DNA from: Microbulbifer aggregans
GTDB taxonomy: Bacteria > Pseudomonadota > Gammaproteobacteria > Pseudomonadales > Cellvibrionaceae
Direction of reading: 5' to 3'
Assembly: GCF_001750105.1 (NCBI RefSeq)
Contig: NZ_CP014143.1
Span: 3,627,501 to 3,691,500 of the forward strand
Length of the DNA: 64,000 nt
Part shown: piece by piece, positions 29,068 through 39,622 of the stretch
How positions within the stretch are numbered: position 1 is the first letter of the stretch
How the letters are laid out: every line of letters begins with the position of its first letter
The notes under the pieces: model-generated
The model's input: only the letters and a program-made list of their open reading frames with translations
Told to the model about the DNA's origin: nothing
Database searches by the model: none
Translations under genes and position numbers: made by a program

Positions 29068-29979
29068 CTATGCGGCGATCACATCAACCTGGTGCATCAA
29101 GCGCTCCACCAGCTGGCTACCGTCGCCACTCTCACTATGCAGGCGGTGGCCCGCTACCGAGGGCAGCACAGCCTGTATGTCCTCCGGCAGCAGATGGCCG
29201 CGGCCATCGATCAGAGCCCAGGCACGGGCCGCATGAAGCAGTGCCAGCGCGCCGCGGGGAGACAGGCCGACGCTGCAATCCGGGCTCTGGCGAGTAAAGG
29301 AGACCAGGCGCTCGAGATAATCCAGCACGCTGTCGGAGGCCTTCACCTGGCCAACCAGTGCCTGAAGACGCTTGAGGGCAGAGCCGTCAATGCGCGGCTT
29401 CAACTGCCGCAGTTCTGCGCGCGGATCCACTCCCTGAAACAGTGCCCGCTCGGCCTCACGGGTGGGATAGCCGAGACTGATCCGCATCAGGAAGCGGTCT
29501 AGCTGGGACTCGGGCAATGCGAAGGTGCCGGACTGGTGCAGCGGGTTTTGGGTGGCAATGACGAAGAAAGGATCCGGCAGCGTGCGGGTCTCACCGTCCA
29601 CACTGACCTGGCGCTCTTCCATCGCCTCCAGCAGCGCGCTCTGGGTTTTGGGCGACGAGCGGTTGATCTCATCTGCCAGCAGCAGTTGACTGAACACCGG
29701 CCCTTCATGAAAACGAAAACTGCCGTTGTCGCGCTCGAAAATGGAGACGCCGAGAATATCCGCCGGCAGCATATCACTGGTGAACTGTACCCGGTTGTAG
29801 GAGAGCCCCAGCACCTGGGCCAGGGCGTGGGCCAGGGTGGTCTTGCCCATGCCCGGCAGATCCTCGATCAGCAGATGCCCACGAGAGAGCAGGCATGCCA
29901 GCGCCAGCTTCACCTGGCGCTCCTTGCCCAACAACACCCTGCCAATATCGGAGACGATGGCGGAAATAATCTTTTGCAC
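29068..29979 (-). CDS. MoxR-family AAA ATPase
   Basis: 303 residues. Walker A is GMGKTT (43-48), Walker B LLADEINR (about 100-107, Asp103-Glu104), sensor 1 IATQNP and the arginine-rich second subdomain with LSPRGALALLHAARAWAL. MoxR ATPases work as chaperones that assemble or activate VWA-containing partners; the partner here is likely the following DUF58 protein. It heads the three-gene operon with TgpA. Confidence 0.92.
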   Translation of the reverse strand: MQKIISAIVSDIGRVLLGKERQVKLALACLLSRGHLLIEDLPGMGKTTLAHALAQVLGLSYNRVQFTSDMLPADILGVSIFERDNGSFRFHEGPVFSQLLLADEINRSSPKTQSALLEAMEERQVSVDGETRTLPDPFFVIATQNPLHQSGTFALPESQLDRFLMRISLGYPTREAERALFQGVDPRAELRQLKPRIDGSALKRLQALVGQVKASDSVLDYLERLVSFTRQSPDCSVGLSPRGALALLHAARAWALIDGRGHLLPEDIQAVLPSVAGHRLHSESGDGSQLVERLMHQVDVIAA

Positions 29980-30097
29980 GGCTAATCCATTACTGCTCAG
30001 TTTTTAGTAGTGGGAGTGGCGTCTCTCACAACGCTGCACCCCCTGCGGCACGTCCTGCTGACCAACTCGCAGTCGGCACACAGCCCCACCTTTAATC

Positions 30098-30139
30098 ATA
30101 GGTGGCAGCCCCCGTCGCTCCGCGGGGTTCGCCGCCTAT
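30098..30139 (-). terminator. Large imperfect hairpin after metZ
   Basis: ATAGGTGGC at 30098-30106 pairs with GCCGCCTAT-type bases ending at 30139, with an inner CCCCG/CGGGG stem. It lies just past the metZ stop on the minus strand. There is no T-run, so intrinsic termination would be weak. The rest of the 30,000-30,145 gap shows no gene. Confidence 0.4.
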
Positions 30140-30145
30140 CGCTCG

Positions 30146-31333
30146 TTATTTAACCAGCCGGGTCAATCCCCGCGCCAGGTCCCGCTGCAGGTCCTCGACA
30201 TCCTCGAGGCCCACAGACACACGAATCAGATTTTCGGTGATACCCGCCCGGTCCTTTTCCTCCTCACTGAGGCGTCCGTGGGTAGTAGTCGCCGGATGCA
30301 CGATGGTGCTCTTGGCGTCGCCCAGGTTCGCAGTCACAGAGAAAATCCGGCAGGCGTCGATCACCTTCCAGGCCTCTTCACGGCCGCCGCGAACGGTAAA
30401 GCTGAGCACTCCGCCAAAAGCGGACTGCTGGCTCGCTGCCAGCAGGTGGCCGGCATGCTTTGGCAGGCCAGTGTAATTGACCTTCTCCACAGCGGGCTGC
30501 TCGTCCAGCCACCAGGCCAGAGCCAGCGCATTGCGCGAGTGCGCCTGCATGCGCAGGTTGAGGGTCTCCAGTCCCTTCAGAAACACCCAGGCGTTGAATG
30601 GACTCATACTCGGGCCGGCGGTGCGCAGGAAGATCACCAGCTCGTCCATCACCGCCTTCTTGCCGACCACCACACCGCCGACACAGCGCCCCTGCCCGTC
30701 CAGATACTTGGTCGCGGAGTGCACAACCATATCGGCGCCCAGGGTCAACGGTTGCTGCAGGGCCGGCGTGCAGAAACAGTTATCCACCACCAGCTGGGCG
30801 CCGGCGCTGTGCGCCAGATCGGCCAGCGCGCGGATATCGGCCACTTCGCACAGCGGGTTGGAGGGAGTCTCCATGAACAACAGCTTGGTGTCCCCGTCGA
30901 GGGCATCCCGCCAGGCTTGCATATCCGTGAGGTCGACGAAGGACACCCGCACGCCGAACTTTTCCATGTAGCGGGTAAACAACGCCGTGGTGGTACCAAA
31001 AACGCTGCGGGAACAGATCACCTTGTCGCCACTTTTCAGCAGAGCCATACAGAGACTCAGAATCGCCGCCATTCCGCTGGAAGTGGCCACGGCCGCCTCG
31101 CCCTGCTCCAGTGCCGCAATGCGCTGTTCGAAGTTGCGGACCGTGGGATTGGTGTAGCGCGAATAGACGTTGCCGGGACTCTCACCGGAAAAACGCGCGG
31201 CAGCTTCCGCGGCAGAGGGGAATACGTAACTGGAGGTCAGATAGATCGCCTCTGAGTGTTCCCCCTCTTCGGAGCGAACCTGTCCGGCGCGCACCGCCAG
31301 AGTTTCCAGAGAGTAACCGTCGTCTTCAAACAT
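30146..31333 (-). CDS. metZ: O-succinylhomoserine sulfhydrylase
   Basis: 395 residues of the Cys/Met metabolism PLP family. The cofactor lysine is Lys209 (HSATKYLDGQG); SSGMAAI binds the PLP phosphate, ETPSNPLCEV and VVDNCFCTP line the site. Sequence and position directly after purF match MetZ of Pseudomonas, which joins O-succinylhomoserine with sulfide to give homocysteine for methionine synthesis. ATG 31333 is preferred to the GTG two codons upstream. A shared terminator with purF lies upstream, so it has its own promoter. Confidence 0.93.
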   Translation of the reverse strand: MFEDDGYSLETLAVRAGQVRSEEGEHSEAIYLTSSYVFPSAAEAAARFSGESPGNVYSRYTNPTVRNFEQRIAALEQGEAAVATSSGMAAILSLCMALLKSGDKVICSRSVFGTTTALFTRYMEKFGVRVSFVDLTDMQAWRDALDGDTKLLFMETPSNPLCEVADIRALADLAHSAGAQLVVDNCFCTPALQQPLTLGADMVVHSATKYLDGQGRCVGGVVVGKKAVMDELVIFLRTAGPSMSPFNAWVFLKGLETLNLRMQAHSRNALALAWWLDEQPAVEKVNYTGLPKHAGHLLAASQQSAFGGVLSFTVRGGREEAWKVIDACRIFSVTANLGDAKSTIVHPATTTHGRLSEEEKDRAGITENLIRVSVGLEDVEDLQRDLARGLTRLVK

Positions 31334-31442
31334 GCACACACCGTCCCGGGTTATTGTCTGCTACAGACTACTGCAAAGACGCCGATTGTAAACGATATTG
31401 CCGCCGCACCTCTTCCTTACGGGACAATCGAGCCAAAAACGA

Positions 31443-31471
31443 AAAAGCCCGCGGGATTAGCGCGGGCTTTT
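31443..31471 (-). terminator. Intrinsic terminator after purF
   Basis: AAAAGCCCGCG (31443-31453) and CGCGGGCTTTT (31461-31471) form an 11-base perfect stem around a 7-base loop, with T residues on the minus strand after the stem. It lies 23 bases beyond the purF stop. Confidence 0.85.
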
Positions 31472-31493
31472 CAGCAGTCGACATCAAACCAGG

Positions 31494-32981
31494 TTACAGC
31501 GGGCTCTGATTGCCCTTACCGTTTTTCGCCTGGTCATTGCGCTCGGCATGCAGTCGCTCCAGGTACTGCTCGTCCACATCTCCGGTGACGTAGTCACCAT
31601 TAAATACGGAACAGTCGAACTTCTCGATCGCACTGTTACCCTCGCCGGAGCTCTCGATCAGATCTTCGAGATCCTGGTAAATCAGCCAATCCGCACCGAT
31701 AACCTCGCACACCTCTTCGGTGGTACGGCCGTGGGCGACCAGCTCTTCCGAGGACGGCATGTCGATGCCGTATACGTTCGGAAATTTCACTGCTGGCGCG
31801 GCGGAGGCGAAGTAGACCTTGTTGGCACCCGCCTCGCGGGCCATCTGGATGATCTGCTTGCAGGTGGTGCCCCGCACGATGGAATCATCCACCAGCAGCA
31901 CGTTCTTGCCGCGGAATTCCAGTTCGATCGCGTTCAACTTCTGTCGCACGGATTTCTTGCGCTGCTTCTGCCCCGGCATGATGAAGGTACGGCCGATATA
32001 GCGGTTCTTCACCAGTCCCTCACGGAACTTGACCCCCAGGCGATGTGCCACCATCTGGCCGGCAGAGCGCGAGGAATCCGGAATCGGGATCACCACATCG
32101 ATATCGTGGTCCGGGCGCTCGCGCAGAATCTTGTCGGCCAGGTGCTCGCCCTGACGCAGGCGCGCCTTGTGTACGGATACACCATCCATGATGGAGTCCG
32201 GACGGGCAAAGTAGACATGCTCAAAGATACAGGGGGTCAGGCTGGAATTCTCCGCACAATCCTGAGCGTGCACCGTCCCATCGAGCTCGATGTAAATGGC
32301 CTCACCCGGAGCCACATCACGCACAACCGTGTAGCCCTGCACATCGAGGGCAACAGACTCGGAGGCGACCATATACTCGGTGCCCTTGTCGGTCTCGCGC
32401 TTGCCGTATACGAGCGGGCGAATGCCATTGGGGTCGCGGAAGGCGACGATGCCGTAGCCGACGATCAGGGCGACGCAGGCATAACCACCGCGAACGCGAT
32501 TGTGCACCGCGCGCATCGCAGTAAAGATATCTTCGGCCTTCGGCTGCAGCTTGCCCAGCTTGTGCAGCTCATGGGCAAAGACGTTGAGCAGCACTTCGGA
32601 ATCGGAATCGGTGTTGATGTGGCGCAGGTCCTGCTGGAAGATCTCGTCGACCACCTCTTTCATGTTGGTGAGGTTGCCGTTGTGCGCCATGGCGATGCCA
32701 TAGGGGGAATTGACGTAGAACGGCTGAGCCAGCGCCGGGCCGGAACTGCCGGCGGTGGGGTAACGCACGTGGCCAATGCCGAAGTTACCCTTCAGTCTCT
32801 CCATATGCCGCGCGCGGAACACGTCGCGGACGAGGCCGTTCGCCTTCTGCTGGTTCAGGCGGTCACGATCGCAGGTGACGATGCCGGCGGCGTCCTGTCC
32901 ACGATGTTGCAACAGGGTAAGTGCATCGTAGAGTTGGAGATTGACGTCACTCTTACCGACGATACCGACAATACCACACAT
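31494..32981 (-). CDS. purF: Amidophosphoribosyltransferase
   Basis: 495 residues. Processing would expose Cys2 (MCGIVGIVG), the Ntn glutamine-amidotransferase nucleophile. The N-terminal domain (about 1-230) has [11 protein letters not shown] and AHNGNLTN; the C-terminal phosphoribosyltransferase domain has the PRPP loop [13 protein letters not shown] (about 365-377). It makes 5-phosphoribosylamine from PRPP and glutamine, the first step of purine synthesis. It follows cvpA by 139 bases, the usual gene order. Confidence 0.96.
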   Translation of the reverse strand: MCGIVGIVGKSDVNLQLYDALTLLQHRGQDAAGIVTCDRDRLNQQKANGLVRDVFRARHMERLKGNFGIGHVRYPTAGSSGPALAQPFYVNSPYGIAMAHNGNLTNMKEVVDEIFQQDLRHINTDSDSEVLLNVFAHELHKLGKLQPKAEDIFTAMRAVHNRVRGGYACVALIVGYGIVAFRDPNGIRPLVYGKRETDKGTEYMVASESVALDVQGYTVVRDVAPGEAIYIELDGTVHAQDCAENSSLTPCIFEHVYFARPDSIMDGVSVHKARLRQGEHLADKILRERPDHDIDVVIPIPDSSRSAGQMVAHRLGVKFREGLVKNRYIGRTFIMPGQKQRKKSVRQKLNAIELEFRGKNVLLVDDSIVRGTTCKQIIQMAREAGANKVYFASAAPAVKFPNVYGIDMPSSEELVAHGRTTEEVCEVIGADWLIYQDLEDLIESSGEGNSAIEKFDCSVFNGDYVTGDVDEQYLERLHAERNDQAKNGKGNQSPL

Positions 32982-33120
32982 AGTTTCAGCCCTACTGGTC
33001 GAGCGGGGTACTCAGTACCCCGGGAAAAAATTCATTCAACAAACCGGCAGCTATCCCATCGCCACCAGAATCTTGCGGGTCCGGTGTCATGACCGGCTTT
33101 CTCCCCGCTTTCGCCCCGGC

Positions 33121-33621
33121 TCAGCCGGAAGCGCTCTCCACAAACAGATCCTTGATCGCCACTGCGAGATCCCGTGCGCGGTCCTCGAACTCGAGGAAAT
33201 GCGGAATCAGCACCGATTGCTGCCACCAGCCATCCTCTTCCACCGGCACCAGCGCCGGCGCCAGGATCAGGAGAGCCATCACCACCACACCGCCGCGCAG
33301 CAGACCGAATACCATGCCCAGCACCCGATCCGTTCCGGACAGCCCGGTAGCCTCGACAAAAGCCGACAGGGTCATGTTGAGGCCGGCTCCGGCCAGCAGG
33401 GTGAAAATAAACAGGATGGCAAAAGCGGCGATGATCTGGAGAGATGGCGTGTCCACAAGGTTTGACAGCAGTGGCGCCAGCTCGTCACGAAACATGGTGG
33501 CAACGATAAAGGCAGCAACCCAGGTGAGCATGGACAGCACTTCGCGCACGAAGCCCCGGCTGAGGCCGATCAGGGTCGAGATGGCCACAATTGCCAGAAT
33601 GGTCCAGTCAGCCCAGTTCAT
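33121..33621 (-). CDS. cvpA: CvpA family inner-membrane protein
   Basis: 166 residues with four hydrophobic segments (near 5-22, 30-46, 65-82 and 104-124). The opening WADWTILAIVAISTLIGLSRGFVREVLS is the CvpA signature. In E. coli the protein is needed for colicin V export and resistance to bile salts; its molecular job is unclear. It lies immediately upstream of purF, as in many gammaproteobacteria. Confidence 0.92.
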   Translation of the reverse strand: MNWADWTILAIVAISTLIGLSRGFVREVLSMLTWVAAFIVATMFRDELAPLLSNLVDTPSLQIIAAFAILFIFTLLAGAGLNMTLSAFVEATGLSGTDRVLGMVFGLLRGGVVVMALLILAPALVPVEEDGWWQQSVLIPHFLEFEDRARDLAVAIKDLFVESASG

Positions 33622-33756
33622 TCCACCTTACCTGCCGCTCGGCGGCTGCCGCGAAGAGCGCGCATTCTAACAGAGTAGCGGCCGCTGAACAGCGGTCTCT
33701 GCGGCGGTGGTGCGAACAGCTGGTCAGCGTTGCCGGACAGGAGGACCGAGGTGGCA

Positions 33757-34398
33757 TTACTTGAGGCGCATCACCAGCGTCTGGGCCGCGAGCAGCTGAT
33801 CCAGTTCCTGCTTGGTCGCCTCGGCATCCGCCCGGTCCACTTTGGGTCCGACATAAACCCGCACGAATGTGCCCTTGTCGGTGCTCGCGGAGCGGGTATA
33901 TGCCTTGAAACCCTCGTCCATCAGGCGATCACGCAGGCGGTCGGCCCGTACCTGTTCCCGATAGGAAGCGACCTGAACCACCCAGGAGCGCGGCAACCCC
34001 CGTTCGTCCAGTACTGGCTCCCTTTTGACCGGTGCCGGCTTTGCGGCTTCAGTCTCTGTCTGCGCTGCAGCGGCAGACTGCGAGGCCTCCCGGGGTTCCG
34101 GCTTGGGCTCAACTGCCGTCGATTGCCCGGTCACGGCGACCGGCTGGAACACTGCTTCCGGCTCCGGTGCGGGCGCCACGTCCTGAGCGGGTTGCGGTTG
34201 GGCGATTTCGATCGGCTGGATATCCGGCGCCGGCGGGATCTTGCTGGTGATATCGATATAGCGCGCGCCCTCGCGATCGAACAGGCTGGGCAGGAAGATC
34301 ACGGCAAGTGCAACCAATACCAGGGCACCGACGATGCGCTGTTTGAAGCCATCGTTCAGTCGCCCCGTGGAGCTCAGGTCATTGTTACGACTCGCCAT
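33757..34398 (-). CDS. dedD: SPOR-domain cell-division protein (DedD-like)
   Basis: 213 residues: a short cytoplasmic N-terminus, one membrane helix at about 21-38 (QRIVGALVLVALAVIFLPSLF), a Pro/Ala/Glu-rich periplasmic linker (about 45-135), and a C-terminal SPOR domain (about 136-213: SWVVQVASYREQVRADRLRDRL region, then TFVRVYVGPKVDRADAE). SPOR domains bind denuded peptidoglycan at the septum. Its start lies 14 bases inside the end of folC, in keeping with translational coupling. Confidence 0.9.
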   Translation of the reverse strand: MASRNNDLSSTGRLNDGFKQRIVGALVLVALAVIFLPSLFDREGARYIDITSKIPPAPDIQPIEIAQPQPAQDVAPAPEPEAVFQPVAVTGQSTAVEPKPEPREASQSAAAAQTETEAAKPAPVKREPVLDERGLPRSWVVQVASYREQVRADRLRDRLMDEGFKAYTRSASTDKGTFVRVYVGPKVDRADAEATKQELDQLLAAQTLVMRLK

Positions 34399-35647
34399 CG
34401 CCGTGTTCTCTTACGCGCTGTAAAACTTCCGCAACGGTAAAGAAAGAACCGAAGACAAGCAACCTGTCTCCGTCATCCATGGCATCCACCAGCGGCGTCA
34501 GGGCCTCCCCCACTGCCGAGTCATGGCGGTCTACAACCTCCGCGGGCACGCCAACCTGCTGCAGGGCTTCCCACAGCATCTCGACACTGGCCGCCCGGTC
34601 ATTACCGGGCAATTCCGCTGGATGCCAGTGCGCGACACGCCCGGCCAGCGGTCGGAACAAGCCCTGCAGGTCCTTGTCGCTCATCGCAGCGACGAGGGCA
34701 ACGGTGCGACCGGACACGGGATGATCATCCAGCCAGCGCGCCAGGTAAGCCGCAGCGGCGGGATTGTGCCCCACGTCGAGCAACAGCTGGCGGCCCCGCC
34801 ACGTCAGCTGCTGGCAGCGTCCGGGCAGCCGGATACTCTCAATGGCCGCTCGAATGGCTGACTCGCCACCAGCTGGCAGGCTACCCAGCAGTTTCAGTGC
34901 GGTGATGGCCGCCGCAATGCTCGGCCGAGGCAGGCTGACCGGGGGCAAGGCAAGCGCCAGGTCGCCAAATTGGTATCGATCCCCCTCGACGGTGAAATCG
35001 CGGCCGATAAAACAGGCCGGTGCCGCCAGTCCCGCGGCGGCCGAAGACACGGACAGCGGCGGCTCCGGATCCGCGCACACGAAAGGACTGCCAGCACGCA
35101 GGATGCCCGCCTTCTCGCGGCCGATCACCTCGCGGTCGCTGCCGAGCCAGGCCTCATGATCGATGGCGACGCTGGTGATCACAGCCACATCCGCATCCAC
35201 CAGGTTGACCGCATCCAGGCGACCACCGAGCCCCACTTCCAGCAGTGCCACCTCGACACCGGCGCGCTGAAACAGCCACAGGGCGGCGAGGGTCGTGAAT
35301 TCGAAATATGTCAGGCTGGTCGCGCCGCGCGCCGCATCAACCGCCTCAAAGGCTTTAACCAGCGCGCTGTCACTGACTTCCTGACCATCAATGCGGATAC
35401 GCTCATTGAATTGCAGCAGGTGCGGGGAGCTGTAGGCACCCACCGTGTGATCGCCAGCCAGCAGCAATGCCTCCATCGTCGCCACACAGGATCCCTTGCC
35501 GTTGGTACCTGCCACGGTGACGACTCTGGGGGCCGGTTTCTGTACCCCGAGAGTTTCTGCCACCGAGGCCACGCGACTGAGGCCGAGTTCGATTTCGGTC
35601 GGGTGCAGGCGTTCGAGCCGCTCAAGCCAGGACTGCAAATCGCTCAT
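34385..35647 (-). CDS. folC: Bifunctional dihydrofolate/folylpolyglutamate synthase
   Basis: 420 residues of the Mur ligase fold. P-loop VAGTNGKGS at 45-53, YSSPHLLQFNERIRIDG for the folate site, VALLEVGLGGRLDAVN, and TSVAIDHEAWLG with the metal-binding His. The C-terminal domain includes LLLDVGHNPAAAAYLARWL. It adds glutamate to dihydropteroate and extends polyglutamate tails on folates. It follows accD and overlaps dedD. Confidence 0.95.
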   Translation of the reverse strand: MSDLQSWLERLERLHPTEIELGLSRVASVAETLGVQKPAPRVVTVAGTNGKGSCVATMEALLLAGDHTVGAYSSPHLLQFNERIRIDGQEVSDSALVKAFEAVDAARGATSLTYFEFTTLAALWLFQRAGVEVALLEVGLGGRLDAVNLVDADVAVITSVAIDHEAWLGSDREVIGREKAGILRAGSPFVCADPEPPLSVSSAAAGLAAPACFIGRDFTVEGDRYQFGDLALALPPVSLPRPSIAAAITALKLLGSLPAGGESAIRAAIESIRLPGRCQQLTWRGRQLLLDVGHNPAAAAYLARWLDDHPVSGRTVALVAAMSDKDLQGLFRPLAGRVAHWHPAELPGNDRAASVEMLWEALQQVGVPAEVVDRHDSAVGEALTPLVDAMDDGDRLLVFGSFFTVAEVLQRVREHGDGES

Positions 35648-35741
35648 AAATCACATTCCACAAATACTGCTTTGCGGGCAAAGCCTACCGGAGACGTCCC
35701 CGCTGTGGCCAGCGGTCAACCTGGGGGATATTGAAACGCAA

Positions 35742-35764
35742 AACGGGGCTCACTGAGCCCCGTT
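35742..35764 (-). terminator. Intrinsic terminator between accD and folC
   Basis: AACGGGGCTCA at 35742-35752 is complementary to TGAGCCCCGTT at 35754-35764; the practical loop is within CTCACTGAG. On the minus strand TTTT follows the stem. It lies 44 bases past accD, suggesting folC has its own promoter or read-through. Confidence 0.75.
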
Positions 35765-35807
35765 CATGCTTTCTTTCTATATCACTGATTCGCTCAGCGG
35801 ACAGCGA

Positions 35808-36662
35808 TCAGTCATTCATCAGTTTGCCGAGCAAGCGCGACAGCGTATCGCGCATATCAGCGCGCGGAATGATCATGTCGATGGCACCGTGGTCCAGCAG
35901 GAACTCACTGCGCTGGAAGCCCTTGGGCAGCTTCTGGCGGATGGTCTGCTCAATGATGTTCGGCCCGGCAAAACCGGCGCGGGCACCAGGTTCGGCTGCA
36001 TTGATATCGCCCAGCAGGGCCAGAGAGGCAGAAACACCACCGTAGACCGGATCGGTCATCACCGAGATGTAGGGCACCCCGGCCATCTTCATTTTTTCCA
36101 GCACCGCTGACGTCTTCGCCATCTGCATCAGGGAGATCAGGGCCTCCTGCATCCGGGCGCCGCCAGTGGCAGAGAAACAGACCAGCGGAATCCGCTCTTC
36201 CAGCGCGCGCTGGGCTGCGCGAGTGAAGCGCTCGCCCACCACATAACCCATGGAACCACCGTGGAAAGCGAACTCAAACGCTACAGCCACCACGGGCTTG
36301 CCCTTGAGGGTGCCGCGCATGGCGATCAGCGCATCTTTCTCACCAGTGGCTTTCTGGGCCTGAGTGAGGCGATCCTTGTATTTCTTCACATCTTTGAACT
36401 TGAGGCGGTCAACCGGCACCACGTCGGTGGCCAGCTCCTCACGCCCCTCCTCATCGAGGAAGATATCGAGGCGGCGGCGGGCGCCGATGCGGATGTGGTG
36501 GTCGCATTTCGGGCAGACATCCAGATTGCGCTCAAGCTCCGGACGATAGAGCATCGCGTCACACTTGACGCACTTCTTCCAGACACCCTCCGGCACTTTG
36601 CTGGCGCCGGGACGGCGCTCGGTGCGAATGACTGCGGGAACAATTTTCTCTAACCAGCTCAT
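35808..36662 (-). CDS. accD: Acetyl-CoA carboxylase carboxyltransferase subunit beta
   Basis: 284 residues. A four-cysteine zinc ribbon (Cys31, Cys34, Cys50, Cys53: KKCVKCD and DVCPKCD) sits before the crotonase-fold carboxyltransferase domain, with [15 protein letters not shown] and [20 protein letters not shown]. With AccA it moves the carboxyl group from biotin to acetyl-CoA to make malonyl-CoA. ATG 36662 gives the family's MSWLEKI start. Confidence 0.96.
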   Translation of the reverse strand: MSWLEKIVPAVIRTERRPGASKVPEGVWKKCVKCDAMLYRPELERNLDVCPKCDHHIRIGARRRLDIFLDEEGREELATDVVPVDRLKFKDVKKYKDRLTQAQKATGEKDALIAMRGTLKGKPVVAVAFEFAFHGGSMGYVVGERFTRAAQRALEERIPLVCFSATGGARMQEALISLMQMAKTSAVLEKMKMAGVPYISVMTDPVYGGVSASLALLGDINAAEPGARAGFAGPNIIEQTIRQKLPKGFQRSEFLLDHGAIDMIIPRADMRDTLSRLLGKLMND

Positions 36663-36824
36663 CTCGTTACCCAATCCCGATTCTGTGTTGGCCAATTCCT
36701 GCCAACCGGCAGATGGCGCAAAAGGAGAGAATTAAAACACTATCTGAGACGATCCACTTGGCCAGTTCAGCCGCTATTTTTGGCTTTCTGGCCAAGCCTG
36801 ACTTCATGGTCGCACTCTTGGGTG

Positions 36825-37640
36825 TCAGCGGTCCAGTTCACCCCGAATTTCGGCAACCAGTTCCGCCACACGGTCACGTGCCTGGGCACCGTCACCGACC
36901 TCACCGATCGCCGATACCAGCACACTGCCCACCACGGCGCCATCGCCATCGACGCTTACTGCGCGGGCGGAGGCCCCATCCTTGATTCCAAAGCCGACGC
37001 ACAGCGGCAGGTCGGTATGGCGGCGAATCCGGGCCAGATTCTCCCGTACGGAGTCCAGGTCCAGGTTGCCCGCGCCGGTAACCCCCTTAAGGGAAACGTA
37101 GTAGATAAAACCGCTGGCCAGCTCGGTAATCGCGCGGATGCGCTCCTCACTGGTCGTGGGGGTCAGCAGGAAGATATTGCGCAGTTTGCGTTCTGCCAGC
37201 AGTCCACTAAGCAGCCCCGCCTCCTCCGCCGGCAGGTCCACAGTCAGTGCACCATCCACGCCCGCCTCGCAGGCGGCATCGGCAAACACCTCCGCCCCCA
37301 TGCGTTCGATGGGGTTGGCATACCCCATCAGGATGACGGGCGTTTCCGCGTCCTCACGCCGGAATTCCGCCACCATCTCGAGACAGCGACGCAGGGAAGC
37401 CTTCTGGGCCAGAGCACGCTCATGTCCCTTCTGGATGACCGGCCCCTCCGCCATGGGGTCTGAAAAAGGCACCCCCAGCTCGATCAGGTCGGAGCCCGAA
37501 GCCACCAACTGGTGCATCAGCGGCACCGTATTCTCGATGCCACCGTCACCGGCAACGATATAAGTCACCAGCCCCTTGCGACCCTCGGTACGCAACTTGG
37601 CAAAACGGCGGTCAATGCGGTTCTCAGCTTGCTCGCTCAA
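36825..37640 (-). CDS. trpA: Tryptophan synthase alpha subunit
   Basis: 271 residues of TIM-barrel fold. The catalytic Glu54 lies in LIELGVPFSDPMAEG; the second acid (Asp60 in E. coli) is Glu65 here, a conservative change. Phosphate-binding residues are in GVTGAG and GFGIKDG. It cleaves indole-3-glycerol phosphate to indole, which is channelled to TrpB. It lies 12 bases after trpB. The gap to accD (36,663-36,824) has no other gene. Confidence 0.95.
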   Translation of the reverse strand: MSEQAENRIDRRFAKLRTEGRKGLVTYIVAGDGGIENTVPLMHQLVASGSDLIELGVPFSDPMAEGPVIQKGHERALAQKASLRRCLEMVAEFRREDAETPVILMGYANPIERMGAEVFADAACEAGVDGALTVDLPAEEAGLLSGLLAERKLRNIFLLTPTTSEERIRAITELASGFIYYVSLKGVTGAGNLDLDSVRENLARIRRHTDLPLCVGFGIKDGASARAVSVDGDGAVVGSVLVSAIGEVGDGAQARDRVAELVAEIRGELDR

Positions 37641-37652
37641 CGTCTGTCCCCC

Positions 37653-38870
37653 TCAGACCTCGATGCCGTCAATGGCGGCAACGGTAAAGATATCCTTGTC
37701 GCCGCGCCCGGACAGGTTCACGACTATGTTCTGTTCCGGCTGCATGGTGGCCGCCAGCTTCAGCGCATAGGCAACCGCGTGGCTGGACTCCAGGGCCGGC
37801 AGGATGCCCTCAGTGCGGGTCAGGGCCCGGAATGCATCCAGCGCCTCGGTATCATTGGCGGCCACGTACTGCACGCGACCGATATCCTTCAGCCAGGCGT
37901 GCTCGGGGCCGACGCCCGGATAGTCCAGACCGGCAGAGACGGAGTGGGTTTCGATGATCTGGCCATCCTCATCTTCCATCAGGTAAGTGCGGTTGCCGTG
38001 CAGCACACCCGGGATACCGGCACTGAGAGGCGCCGCGTGGCGACCTGTTTCCAGGCCATCACCGCCGGCCTCGACACCGTACATCTCCACGTCACTGTCA
38101 TTCAGGAATGGGTGAAACAGGCCCATGGCATTGGAGCCGCCGCCGACACAGGCCACCAGGGCATCCGGCAGCTGGCCGAACTCTTCCAGGCTCTGCCGGC
38201 GCGCCTCGCGGCCAATCACCGAGTTGAAATCCCGCACCAGCTGCGGGTAGGGATGCGGCCCGGCAACGGTACCGATGATGTAGAAAGTGTCGTCCACATT
38301 GGTGACCCAGTCCCGCATGGCCTCATTCATGGCGTCCTTGAGGGTCTTGGAACCGGACTCCACCGGAATCACTTCCGCCCCCAGCAGCTTCATGCGGTAG
38401 ACGTTGGGAGACTGGCGCTTCACGTCCTCGGCACCCATGTAGACAGCACACTCCAGCCCCAGGCGGGCAGCCACCGTGGCAGTGGCTACGCCATGCTGGC
38501 CTGCGCCGGTCTCGGCGATCACCCGACGCTTACCACTGTGCTTGGCCAGCAGCGCCTGCCCCACCGTGTTGTTCACCTTGTGGGCACCAGTGTGATTGAG
38601 GTCCTCGCGCTTCAACCAGATGCGCGCGCCACCCGCGCGCTCGGTCAGCCGCTCCGCCAGGTACAGCGGCGATGGCCGGCCCACATAGTGCGCCAGGTCG
38701 TAATCAAATGCGGCCTGAAACTCTGGATCGTCCTTCAGGCGGAAGTACATCTCCTGCAGGTGGTCCAGCGCGTCGATCAACGTCTCGGAAACGAAACGTC
38801 CACCGTAGGGACCGAAGTGCCCCCGGGCATCCGGAAATGCGGAATAATCCACCGGTTTGCGATCGCTCAC
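37653..38870 (-). CDS. trpB: Tryptophan synthase beta subunit
   Basis: 405 residues of PLP fold type II. The PLP lysine is Lys98 ([11 protein letters not shown]), the catalytic Glu lies in [10 protein letters not shown], and the PLP phosphate loop is [10 protein letters not shown]. It condenses indole with serine to tryptophan. Its ATG overlaps the end of trpF, and trpA follows 12 bases later, so trpFBA is one translational unit. trpE, trpG, trpD and trpC are not in the window, as usual for pseudomonads. Confidence 0.97.
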   Translation of the reverse strand: MSDRKPVDYSAFPDARGHFGPYGGRFVSETLIDALDHLQEMYFRLKDDPEFQAAFDYDLAHYVGRPSPLYLAERLTERAGGARIWLKREDLNHTGAHKVNNTVGQALLAKHSGKRRVIAETGAGQHGVATATVAARLGLECAVYMGAEDVKRQSPNVYRMKLLGAEVIPVESGSKTLKDAMNEAMRDWVTNVDDTFYIIGTVAGPHPYPQLVRDFNSVIGREARRQSLEEFGQLPDALVACVGGGSNAMGLFHPFLNDSDVEMYGVEAGGDGLETGRHAAPLSAGIPGVLHGNRTYLMEDEDGQIIETHSVSAGLDYPGVGPEHAWLKDIGRVQYVAANDTEALDAFRALTRTEGILPALESSHAVAYALKLAATMQPEQNIVVNLSGRGDKDIFTVAAIDGIEV

Positions 38871-39544
38871 TTCTCTACTCCTTCACACTTGCCCGCACCG
38901 ACGTAGTCAGGCCCGCCGGCGCTCATCGATTTTCCGACCTCTTTCGCAGCGCGCACGAATGCTGCCGTTCGCTGCCTATCCTTCCTGCCCGGCGCCATTT
39001 CAACACCACCGCTCACATCCACCGCTCCGGGACCTGCCACACGAATCGCCTCGGCGACGTTGTCAGGGTTCAGCCCCCCGGCCAGCACAATCTGCCTGCC
39101 ACTGTCGCGGGGCACCCGCTGCCAGTCGAAAGACTCACCGGTGCCACCGGGCACACCGGCCCGGTACGCATCGAGCAGAAATCCGCGCGCGCGTGGATGG
39201 GCAGCCATGGCCGCATTCACATCCACTCCCGGCTTCATACGCAGCGCCTTGATATATGGACGCCGAAATTGTTCGCAGTAAGGAGCGGTTTCGCTGCCGT
39301 GAAATTGCAGCAGGTTCAGGGGCACCGCAGCGAGGATTTCGCGCACCCGCTCGGGATGGGCATCGACGAAAAGTCCGACCAGCTGCACAAAAGGTGGCAC
39401 GCCATGGGCAATTTCCGCCGCCTGCTCTGGTGTCACAAAGCGCGGGCTCTTTTCATAAAAAACCAGGCCAAGCGCATCGGCTCCGGCCGCCGCTGCCATC
39501 TCGGCGTCCCCGACACAGGTAATGCCGCAGATTTTTACTCGCAT
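38867..39544 (-). CDS. trpF: Phosphoribosylanthranilate isomerase
   Basis: 225 residues, TIM barrel. The catalytic Cys6 (VKICGIT) and the Asp of the LQFHGSE/VDVSGG region act as general base and acid in the Amadori rearrangement. GGLNPDNV and DVSGGVE bind the substrate phosphate. The stop overlaps the trpB start (ATGA). It is 78 bases from truA, upstream on the same strand. Confidence 0.95.
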   Translation of the reverse strand: MRVKICGITCVGDAEMAAAAGADALGLVFYEKSPRFVTPEQAAEIAHGVPPFVQLVGLFVDAHPERVREILAAVPLNLLQFHGSETAPYCEQFRRPYIKALRMKPGVDVNAAMAAHPRARGFLLDAYRAGVPGGTGESFDWQRVPRDSGRQIVLAGGLNPDNVAEAIRVAGPGAVDVSGGVEMAPGRKDRQRTAAFVRAAKEVGKSMSAGGPDYVGAGKCEGVEK

Positions 39545-39622
39545 TGCTTAACCGCGCTCGACCAGACGTTCAAAAAGAGGGGATTGGCGATACTAGCAGA
39601 TCGACGCCCGGCGCGAAATGAG

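Noticed and set aside
31548..33092. A 514-codon frame opposite purF
   Set aside because: Shadow of purF; no start signal or recognisable protein.
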